Source: SKVR01 sp037441525
GTDB taxonomy: Bacteria; Bacteroidota; Bacteroidia; Bacteroidales; UBA7960
Assembly (NCBI GenBank): GCA_037441525.1
Contig: JBBISA010000099.1
Coordinates: 1-5,235, forward strand
Reading direction: 5' to 3'
Length of the DNA stretch: 5,235 nucleotides
Positions 1 to 5,235 of this stretch are shown piece after piece (the first letter of the stretch is position 1; each line of letters begins with the position of its first letter). Made by a program: the position numbers and the translations under genes. Under the pieces are notes generated by a model. It did not search any database. It was not told the DNA's origin and saw nothing but the letters and a program-made list of their open reading frames with translations.

Positions 1-36
1 GAAAAACAAGATACTACTCCAATAATATCATGTTTT

Positions 37-55
37 ATCAACCCCCCCCCTTGAT
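37..55. repeat. C9 homopolymer between ATCAA/TTGAT inverted arms
   Basis: Nine consecutive C residues (42-50) stand out in otherwise AT-rich DNA. They are flanked exactly by ATCAA (37-41) and TTGAT (51-55), which are reverse complements, so a 5-bp stem with an all-C loop could form. Long C/G runs are prone to slippage during replication and to sequencing error, so the true length may vary. No reading frame crosses it in a way that suggests a contingency gene. Its role is unknown. Confidence 0.6.
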
Positions 56-164
56 TTAAGCTCACCAATCTTTAAATAATTTGAAAAATCAATTTTTGCA
101 ATTGTGTTATTATACAGAAACTGAGTAAAATCATACAATGCATTATTTATTATGATATTATATT

Positions 165-173
165 TACATTTGC
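165..173 (+). promoter_or_regulatory. Candidate distal -7 element (TACATTTGC)
   Basis: TACATTTGC matches the Bacteroidota -7 consensus TAnnTTTG at every fixed position and is followed by a pyrimidine. A TTTG-like -33 element is not visible at the expected distance upstream (about 142-146), so this is only half a promoter. If used, transcription would start near 178-182, just at the inverted repeats of 180-230, and give a leader of about 250 nt for the susC-like gene. A chance match in AT-rich DNA is possible. Confidence 0.25.
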
Positions 174-179
174 ATTATT

Positions 180-230
180 AATTGATTCTCAATTCAGAAC
201 TTTCCACGATGGAATCAATTCACAAGTTCT
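180..230. repeat. Two interleaved inverted repeats
   Basis: AATTGATTC (180-188) is the reverse complement of GAATCAATT (212-220), and AGAACTT (196-202) is the reverse complement of AAGTTCT (224-230). The arms interleave, so the two stems could form together only as a pseudoknot and would otherwise be alternatives. An 8-base direct repeat, TCAATTCA, is superimposed (189-196 and 215-222). This could be a compound operator in DNA or, if transcribed, alternative RNA hairpins. The stems are AT-rich with long loops, so stability is modest. Confidence 0.4.
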
Positions 231-233
231 ATG

Positions 234-247
234 GTTAAATATTTAAC
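234..247. repeat. Perfect 14-base palindrome GTTAAATATTTAAC
   Basis: GTTAAATATTTAAC equals its own reverse complement over all 14 bases with no spacer. It lies about 75 bases upstream of the best -33 candidate and overlaps the second copy of the ACATTTGCATT repeat. A dyad like this could bind a dimeric regulator. AT bias makes such palindromes commoner than in balanced sequence, so function is only inferred. Confidence 0.45.
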
Positions 248-269
248 ATTTGCATTGCGAAACCATGTT

Positions 270-288
270 GTAAAACCCTCGTAAAAAC
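270..288 (+). promoter_or_regulatory. Paired GTAAAAC-like direct repeats, possible activator site
   Basis: GTAAAAC (270-276) and GTAAAAAC (281-288) begin 11 bases apart, about one helical turn, and end about 35 bases before the candidate -33 element. AraC-type activators, including the DNA-binding domains of Bacteroidota hybrid two-component regulators, often bind direct repeats on one helix face upstream of SusCD promoters. That parallel is inference, as no such regulator is encoded here. A short CCCT (276-279)/AGGG (289-292) dyad overlaps the site. Confidence 0.3.
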
Positions 289-322
289 AGGGCGTATATT
301 TTAATCATAAAAAAAATAATAG

Positions 323-352
323 TTTCGTAACAATTTTTTTTTATTAAATTTA
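323..352 (+). promoter_or_regulatory. Candidate main promoter of the susCD operon
   Basis: TTTC (323-326) stands for the Bacteroidota -33 TTTG and TAAATTTA (345-352) for the -7 TAnnTTTG, each with its final G replaced. The spacer is 18 bases, close to the usual 19-21, and includes a T9 run. An A8 run (309-316) sits just upstream. The predicted start would be near 358-362, giving a leader of about 70-75 nt. It is the best placed promoter in the window, but both elements are one base off consensus. Confidence 0.45.
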
Positions 353-413
353 CGCTCTCTAAAAGCCCAGCAAAAAGTGGCTATTTAGGAAACTAATACA
401 AATAGTAATTATT

Positions 414-431
414 AACAAAAACAAAAACAAC
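414..431 (+). promoter_or_regulatory. A-rich translation start region with triple AACAAA repeat
   Basis: The 18 bases immediately before the start codon are three hexamers, AACAAA, AACAAA and AACAAC. No Shine-Dalgarno (GGAGG-like) sequence is present. Bacteroidota genes commonly start without one and rely on A-rich, unstructured leaders, so this stretch probably serves as the ribosome entry region. As a short tandem repeat it could also change copy number. Confidence 0.5.
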
Positions 432-3400
432 ATGAAGAGAATTTATTTAATTTTTTTCGTAGTTCTGGGCCTGTTGGGCAGTAGCCTGTATGGCCAGGAA
501 AGGCGTGTAACGGGAACCGTTACCCAGTTTTCTGATGGAAGTTCACTACCCGGAGTTACAGTAAGGGTGCAGGGCACCACACTGGGTACCATTACCGACA
601 TGAACGGCAGGTACGAAATTACTGTTGCCGGCAACGGTGTTCTGGTTTTTTCATACATTGGTATGAATACAGAGGAAGTACAAGTTAACAACAGAAATAT
701 CATAGATGTAGCTATGGTATCAGATGTGTCAGTTCTACAGGAAATTGTGGTTGTTGGATACGGTGTGCAACGCAAAAGCGAAGTAACCGGCGCAATTTCA
801 CAGGTAAGAGGAGCTGAAATTGCTGGTTTGGCAACCCCGAGTTTCGATGCTCAGCTGGCTGGTCGAGCTGCTGGTGTTCAGGTTACAACAACCAGCGGTA
901 TTTTGGGTGTAGCTCCACGAATCAGAGTTAGAGGTGTAGGGTCAATCTCCTCAGGTACTTATCCTCTGGTTGTTGTTGATGGTATGCCAATTTTTACAGG
1001 TGACCTTGGTGGCTATGCCGATAATAACGCACTTGGTGACATTAACCCTGGAGATATCGAATCAATCGAAATCCTTAAGGATGGCGCTGCAACTGCCATT
1101 TATGGTTCAAGAGCTGCCAATGGCGTTATTCTTATTACAACCAAGCGTGGTTCAAGAGGCAAATTCCGCATGACCTACAATAATTATCTCGGTGTTGCAG
1201 CTCCAGTTAAGTTGTTTGATCTTTTAAATGCACAAGAATCAATTCTCATCAATAATGAGAAAAGGACTAACCGGACTCAAACTGCAATCGCCTTTGCCGA
1301 AGGCACAAATCCTGTTGCTGATACAGATTGGCAACAAGAAGTGTTAAACACACGTGCTTTCCAGCAAGATCATAACCTTTCATTATCAGGTGCTAATGAA
1401 AACACAAACTACTACTTTTCATTAGGTTATACCGCACAGGAAGGGATAGCCCGACCAAATGAAATGAGCAGGTTTTCACTCAGAGCAAATGTTGATCAGA
1501 AAGTAGCCCGTTGGCTTAATATAGGTGCCAATGTGGGGATTACACAATCTGAATATTTTGGCTTAAATACAGGTGAAAACTCTCTTTCTGGTAATATTTT
1601 TTCAGCCATCAGACAGCTCCCCAACACTCCGGTTTATAACCCTGCTCACCCCACTGGTTACAATATCGATTTTGTTTCACCAGGTTTTGTTGGTCGTTGG
1701 AACAATACTGCCACTATTGGCGATAACCTTCCAAATATTGTATACGTTATTAATAACAACAGGTTTAATACCAAAACTTTCAGAACAATTGCAAATACCT
1801 ATGCTTCTGTAAATATCCTTCCCAGTTTAAATTTCAGAACGCAGCTAAGTGCAGATGCCGCCCTGACAGAAGGCTTGCTTTACTACAATCCTTTCCACGG
1901 CGATGGACAAAGTAGTAAAGGTCGCGTAAATAACAACTATGCTAATTCAACCCGTTGGACATATCAGAACGTTCTTACTTACTCAGAACAATTTGCTGAT
2001 GTACACAATGTTGCTGTAACACTTGTTAGCGAATTCCAAAAACAAAGATTGAATAGTTTCTTTGCAGCAGGTACCGACCTTGCCAGCCCATTCTTCCAGT
2101 ATAATCTTGTATCCGGCTCATTTGGCACACCAACATCTGGTGGTGGTTTAACTGAAAATGGTTTTATTTCATATGCAGGTCGTATTAATTACAACTATGA
2201 TGGAAAGTACCTGTTACAGGGTTCTGTACGTTATGATGCTATCTCTTCAATGCCTGCCGATAACCGATATGGTTTATTCCCTGGTGGTTCTGTTGGCTGG
2301 GCCATCAGTCGTGAAGGTTTCTGGGAGTCATTGCTTCCAATTGTGAACGATTTTAAAGTAAGGGCTTCATATGCCGAAGTAGGTAACACTGCCATAGGCA
2401 ACTATCCTTATGCCGGTTTATATGGAGTAGCCAAATACGGTGATAACAATGGTATTGCATTCTCGCAAATGGGTAACTATGACCTTCGTTGGGAAACATC
2501 AAAAAAATTAGGTTTCGGCGCAGACTTTATGTTCTTTGATGGAAAATATATGCTTACAGTGGATTATTTTGAAAATAACCAGGATGGATTGATCCTTAGC
2601 TTCCCCACACCTCCATCATTTGGTGTACCCGGCAACTCATACAGTCGCAACATAGGTTCGTTGAAAAACTGGGGGTATGAATTTGCTGGCGAGGCTAATC
2701 TTATCCGCACCAAAGATTTTTCTCTTTCAATTGATGCAAATCTCAGCTTGATTAAAAACGAGATCACTTTCCTTGCCGATAATCTGCCACAGATCTTTGA
2801 AAATAACTACACCATTACAAAAGTTGGTGAATCAATCCGCAGTGTTTATGGATATGACTACGTGGGCGTAAATACCGCTAATGGAAATCCGATATATCGT
2901 AAAGCTGATGGTTCTCTGGTACAAGGAAATATTCCTACCAGTAGTTACGTGGTTTATAACCCCGAAAATCCCGGTAATATTTCAATAGCAGCATCGTTAA
3001 GCAGTGTAACTGACAAGAAAATTTTCGGACCTTCACTGCCGACTTTCTTTGGTGCATTTGGTACTAAATTAAGGTATAAAGATTTTGATTTTTCAGCCAT
3101 GTTCAGATTTAGTGGCGGAAACTACATTATGAACCGTACCAGGGATGATTTAACAGGTCAAGCTTTCACTAACAACGGCCGTGAGATACTTGGCAGATGG
3201 CAAAGTGCTGATAATCCTGGCGATGGCTGGACTCCTCGTTTGTGGTTCCAGGGTACCAACTTTGTAAATATTTCAAACCAAACCAATGGCCGTTTCGTTG
3301 AAAAAGGAGATTATCTCAAATTACAAAATGTTACTTTAGGTTATACATTGCCCCGCAGGTTGGTTGGAAGAGTTGGCATTGAAAGCCTTAGACTATTTGT

Positions 3401-3530
3401 TCAGGCACAGGAATGGTTCACTTTCACTAATTATACTGGAATTGACCCTGAACAGGAGTCATCTGGTGTAGATTTTAACCTTACCCCAAGGCAAAAAGTT
3501 CTTACGTTTGGTTTAAATCTTTCATTGTAA
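432..3530 (+). CDS. SusC/RagA-family TonB-dependent outer-membrane transporter
   Basis: This 1032-residue protein is the barrel half of a SusCD importer, moving a ligand across the outer membrane with TonB-ExbBD energy. A signal peptide covers about residues 1-21 (K2 R3, hydrophobic core, likely cut before Q22). A carboxypeptidase-regulatory-like domain follows (about 26-96, with DGSSLPGVTVRVQGT and TDMNGRY), then a TonB-box-like EIVVVGYG (104-111). The plug spans about 115-240 and carries RIRVRG (163-168), LVVVDGMP (179-186) and SRAANGVILITTKRG (226-240). The rest is the beta-barrel, with family motifs IFGPSLPTFFG (864-874) and GDYLKLQNVTLGYTLP (959-974). Length is normal and the frame intact. 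There is no STN domain, so signalling through an anti-sigma factor is unlikely. The protein ends in Leu rather than the usual terminal Phe. ATG 432 is the only plausible start, because an in-frame stop lies at 360-362 and no in-frame ATG lies between. Substrate is unknown. Confidence 0.95.
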   Translation: MKRIYLIFFVVLGLLGSSLYGQERRVTGTVTQFSDGSSLPGVTVRVQGTTLGTITDMNGRYEITVAGNGVLVFSYIGMNTEEVQVNNRNIIDVAMVSDVSVLQEIVVVGYGVQRKSEVTGAISQVRGAEIAGLATPSFDAQLAGRAAGVQVTTTSGILGVAPRIRVRGVGSISSGTYPLVVVDGMPIFTGDLGGYADNNALGDINPGDIESIEILKDGAATAIYGSRAANGVILITTKRGSRGKFRMTYNNYLGVAAPVKLFDLLNAQESILINNEKRTNRTQTAIAFAEGTNPVADTDWQQEVLNTRAFQQDHNLSLSGANENTNYYFSLGYTAQEGIARPNEMSRFSLRANVDQKVARWLNIGANVGITQSEYFGLNTGENSLSGNIFSAIRQLPNTPVYNPAHPTGYNIDFVSPGFVGRWNNTATIGDNLPNIVYVINNNRFNTKTFRTIANTYASVNILPSLNFRTQLSADAALTEGLLYYNPFHGDGQSSKGRVNNNYANSTRWTYQNVLTYSEQFADVHNVAVTLVSEFQKQRLNSFFAAGTDLASPFFQYNLVSGSFGTPTSGGGLTENGFISYAGRINYNYDGKYLLQGSVRYDAISSMPADNRYGLFPGGSVGWAISREGFWESLLPIVNDFKVRASYAEVGNTAIGNYPYAGLYGVAKYGDNNGIAFSQMGNYDLRWETSKKLGFGADFMFFDGKYMLTVDYFENNQDGLILSFPTPPSFGVPGNSYSRNIGSLKNWGYEFAGEANLIRTKDFSLSIDANLSLIKNEITFLADNLPQIFENNYTITKVGESIRSVYGYDYVGVNTANGNPIYRKADGSLVQGNIPTSSYVVYNPENPGNISIAASLSSVTDKKIFGPSLPTFFGAFGTKLRYKDFDFSAMFRFSGGNYIMNRTRDDLTGQAFTNNGREILGRWQSADNPGDGWTPRLWFQGTNFVNISNQTNGRFVEKGDYLKLQNVTLGYTLPRRLVGRVGIESLRLFVQAQEWFTFTNYTGIDPEQESSGVDFNLTPRQKVLTFGLNLSL

Positions 3531-3550
3531 ATATTTAAAATTTGTTTGAT
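3528..3550 (+). promoter_or_regulatory. susC-susD junction, A/T-rich start region for the lipoprotein gene
   Basis: Twenty non-coding bases separate the transporter stop (3528-3530) from the lipoprotein ATG at 3551. There is no Shine-Dalgarno sequence and no terminator, which supports co-transcription. TAAATATTTAAAATTTG (3528-3544) matches TAAATATTTAACATTTG at 236-252 in 16 of 17 bases. It resembles a loose -7 element, but a start there would leave almost no leader, so it more likely acts as an A/T-rich ribosome entry site. Confidence 0.45.
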
Positions 3551-5161
3551 ATGAAAAATCTAAAAATAAAATTTAAGAGTCTTTATTTTACAATAATTCT
3601 CTTGTTGGGAGTAACCTTTTACTCCTGCCAGGAAATTGTAGAGTTGGATCCATTTAACCAGGTTGCCGAAACAATTGCATTTTCTGATTCTGCAATGGTC
3701 GATCTTAGCGTAACCGGGTTGTATAACGCCGCACAGAGAGGGTTCTTCAATGGTACCGACTTCAGAGGCTACCCATTTGGGTCTGCTTTTGTTCAGCAAG
3801 GAGATGCCAGGGGTGAAGATGCCGTGAATCTCCAGGCATTTTACCGCTTTACTTATGAAGGAACATATGATGCAACTACTGCCAACAATGTATTTTACTG
3901 GCAGGACACCTGGCGGTTAATCAATCGTTGCAATATTATTATCGAAGGTGTTCGCGATGCTGCAACAAAGCGTATCATCAGCCAGGCAAGGGCCAATGTA
4001 TTTGAAGCAGAAGCTCGTTTGCTAAGAGCTGCATCTTATCACGAGTTGTTAATACATTTTGCCCGTCCTTTCAGGCATACGGCTGATGGATCACATCAGG
4101 GTGTTCCATGGCATGAAACCGCTTATAATAAGATCGCAACTATCGAAAGCGGTTATCTTAAAGGAAGGGAAAGTGTAGCATTTATTTATGGAAAAATACT
4201 TGCTGATTTGGATTATGCTGAAACAAACCTTCTAACTAAAGACCAACGGGTTGGAAATAGCAAAATAACCAGGGCTACCAAAGGTGCTGCCGCTGCTTAT
4301 AAGATTCGTATTTACCAGCACATGTACAACTGGCCAAAGGTAATTGAAGAAGGCCAGAAGTTCTTGACTGGAGGTGCTTACGTATCTCAATATTCGCTTG
4401 GCGCTGAACCATGGACTTGTTTTGTGGCTAATTATACCAACAATGAGTCTATCTTCGGAATGGAAAATTCAGCTTCAAATAACCCCGGAGTAAATGCAGC
4501 GCTTGCATCTCAATACAAGCGCAGAGAATTGGTTGCCATCAGCCCCATTGTTTGGAGAAACAAATTCTGGAGAGAAGATGATAAGCGCCGTGGAACTGAG
4601 TTGGTTAGACAGCGTGTAATAAGAAATTCCGCCGGTACTATTACATCTGTTACTCTATTTACCGAAAAGTACAAGGATGATGTAAACTACACCGATGCTT
4701 CCCCAATGATGCGTTTTGCAGAGGTTATCCTCAATATTGCTGAAGCTTATGCTCGCCAAGGCCAGAAGGATCTTGCTCTTGGGCAACTCAACAGAGTTAG
4801 AAACAGGGCATTGGCAAATCCTGCTACACAAGCCTATGTTTCTAGTGATTTTGCTGACCATGTGGCAGTCCTTGAAGCCATTTTGGCGGAGAGAAGAATC
4901 GAACTTAACATGGAAGGGCGTCGTTGGCCCGATATCCATAGGTTGCAGCAGTGTCCACATTTCCCGATCAACGGTATACCAGCGAAAGTTGCCAATGCAG
5001 ACCCGATTGCACTCGGATCCTATAGTCTGGGAACTGAATATTCAGGACCTTATGGCGTTCTTGCCAGACCCTATACTGAATTCCGGTTCGTGTGGCCTAT
5101 TCCACTCGCTGAGCTTAATGCAAACCCAACCTTGGCTGCTCAGCAAAACCCCGGTTGGTAA
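3551..5161 (+). CDS. SusD/RagB-family surface lipoprotein
   Basis: This 536-residue protein is the ligand-binding lid that pairs with the upstream SusC barrel on the cell surface. A type II signal peptide ends at C26 (hydrophobic residues 11-23, then FYSC), followed by Q27 E28, weakly acidic as in surface-exported lipoproteins. The N-terminal SusD-like region includes RGYPFG (72-77), QGDARGED (83-90), YWQDTWRLINRCNIIIEGV (116-134) and the helix EAEARLLRAASYHELL (152-167). TPR-like helices follow with TKGAAAAYK (243-251). The C-terminal RagB/SusD region has MMRFAEVILNIAEAYARQG (386-404), LNRVRNRA (413-420), ERRIELNMEGRRW (447-459) and the typical ending FVWPIPLAEL...QQNPGW. The frame is intact and the length usual. 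A TTG at 3542 would add three residues, but ATG 3551 gives the normal MKN-type lipoprotein start and is preferred. Ligand is unknown. Confidence 0.95.
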   Translation: MKNLKIKFKSLYFTIILLLGVTFYSCQEIVELDPFNQVAETIAFSDSAMVDLSVTGLYNAAQRGFFNGTDFRGYPFGSAFVQQGDARGEDAVNLQAFYRFTYEGTYDATTANNVFYWQDTWRLINRCNIIIEGVRDAATKRIISQARANVFEAEARLLRAASYHELLIHFARPFRHTADGSHQGVPWHETAYNKIATIESGYLKGRESVAFIYGKILADLDYAETNLLTKDQRVGNSKITRATKGAAAAYKIRIYQHMYNWPKVIEEGQKFLTGGAYVSQYSLGAEPWTCFVANYTNNESIFGMENSASNNPGVNAALASQYKRRELVAISPIVWRNKFWREDDKRRGTELVRQRVIRNSAGTITSVTLFTEKYKDDVNYTDASPMMRFAEVILNIAEAYARQGQKDLALGQLNRVRNRALANPATQAYVSSDFADHVAVLEAILAERRIELNMEGRRWPDIHRLQQCPHFPINGIPAKVANADPIALGSYSLGTEYSGPYGVLARPYTEFRFVWPIPLAELNANPTLAAQQNPGW

Positions 5162-5180
5162 TGGAATATTATAACTCAAT

Positions 5181-5228
5181 AAAAAGAGGCCGTCTCAAAA
5201 GATAAAATGAGACGGCCACTTTTTTTTT
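5181..5228 (+). terminator. Intrinsic terminator after the susCD operon
   Basis: GGCCGTCTCA (5188-5197) and TGAGACGGCC (5208-5217) form a perfect 10-bp, GC-rich stem with a 10-base A-rich loop. A run of nine T residues (5220-5228) follows two bases later. AAAAAG before the stem (5181-5186) can pair with the CTTTTT after it (5219-5224) past a single A/A mismatch, lengthening the stem. The A5 tract upstream becomes only a short T-run on the other strand, so weak bidirectional action is possible. It lies about 20 bases after the lipoprotein stop and marks the end of the two-gene transcript. Confidence 0.93.
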
Positions 5229-5235
5229 GTCAAAC

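Larger units (their letters stand above)
166..256. repeat. 11-base direct repeat ACATTTGCATT, copies 80 bases apart
   Basis: ACATTTGCATT occurs at 166-176 and again at 246-256, an exact repeat with an 80-base period. Both are preceded by closely similar A/T sequence (ATATTTACATTTGC against ATATTTAACATTTGC, one base inserted). A degenerate third copy, ACAATGCATT, lies at 135-144. Repeats spaced by about whole helical turns would suit a DNA-binding regulator, but no regulator gene is present and the motif is not one I recognise. Confidence 0.4.
1..431. other. AT-rich non-coding region upstream of the susC-like gene
   Basis: No convincing gene lies in this stretch. The forward frames contain only short open runs broken by stops, and the one reverse ATG frame examined (308 down to 243) encodes about 21 residues with no family resemblance. 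The DNA is far richer in A and T than the two genes that follow. It holds several small repeats and dyads, listed separately, plus an A8 run (309-316) and a T9 run (334-342) flanking the likely -33 region. It probably carries the control region of the downstream operon. The end of a neighbouring gene beyond position 1 cannot be excluded, but no terminator-like hairpin with a T-run marks one. Confidence 0.8.

Noticed and set aside
1..54. Possible tail of an upstream gene reading in from position 1
   Set aside because: The frame is open for only 17 codons with no distinctive composition, ends within the C-tract region, and has no terminator after it.
243..308. Small reverse-strand frame of about 21 residues in the upstream region
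   Set aside because: It is short, has no visible ribosome entry signal or family resemblance, and overlaps the palindrome and repeats.
364..382. AGCC/GGCT hairpin in the presumed leader
   Set aside because: Only four pairs close an 11-base loop, too weak to claim as a regulatory structure.
1..431. CRISPR array, tRNA or known riboswitch in the upstream region
   Set aside because: The repeats are too few, short and irregular for CRISPR. No tRNA cloverleaf or recognisable riboswitch core was seen by eye.
443..775. 110-residue reverse-strand open frame inside the transporter gene
   Set aside because: It lies wholly opposite the signal peptide and N-domain coding sequence, has no recognisable domain, and the forward frame is a clear family member.
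3542..3550. TTG start adding three residues to the lipoprotein
   Set aside because: TTG starts are rare in this phylum, and the ATG at 3551 gives a standard Lys-rich lipoprotein signal peptide.
4716..5174. 152-residue forward frame overlapping the end of the lipoprotein gene
   Set aside because: It is a shifted frame under the highly conserved SusD C-terminal region, its translation resembles no family I recognise, and the SusD frame is intact to its normal ending.

Overview
The window looks like chromosomal DNA from a member of the Bacteroidota, perhaps an environmental Bacteroidales-like lineage, though the sequence does not fix the order. Four things point there: a SusC/SusD gene pair, start regions with an A/T-rich leader and no Shine-Dalgarno sequence, a candidate promoter close to the phylum's -33/-7 pattern, and very AT-rich intergenic DNA beside less AT-rich genes.

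Layout. Positions 1-431 hold no convincing gene. This stretch is AT-rich and unusually dense in small repeats and dyads: a C9 run inside a short inverted repeat (37-55), an exact 11-base direct repeat spaced by 80 bases (166-176 and 246-256), two overlapping inverted repeats (180-230), a perfect 14-base palindrome (234-247), and two GTAAAAC-like direct repeats 11 bases apart (270-288). The best promoter candidate lies at 323-352, and a triple AACAAA repeat runs straight into the first start codon. Positions 432-3530 encode a full-length SusC/RagA-type TonB-dependent outer-membrane transporter. After 20 bases, 3551-5161 encodes its SusD/RagB-type surface lipoprotein. A strong intrinsic terminator (5181-5228) follows the second stop codon by about 20 bases, so the operon probably contains only these two genes.

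How the parts work together. In characterised SusCD systems the SusC barrel carries a SusD lid on the cell surface. The lid captures an oligosaccharide, peptide or similar ligand and closes over the barrel, and TonB-ExbBD energy drives import to the periplasm. Here SusC has the carboxypeptidase-regulatory-like N-domain, a TonB-box-like segment and a plug, but no STN signalling domain, so it gives no sign of signalling through an anti-sigma factor. No glycosidase, peptidase, SusE/F-like protein or regulator is present, so the substrate cannot be inferred.

Overall this is a conventional SusCD pair and I see no evidence for a novel protein system. The least explained part is the repeat-dense upstream region, which may hold a regulatory array. 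AT-rich DNA produces such matches by chance, so those calls are tentative.
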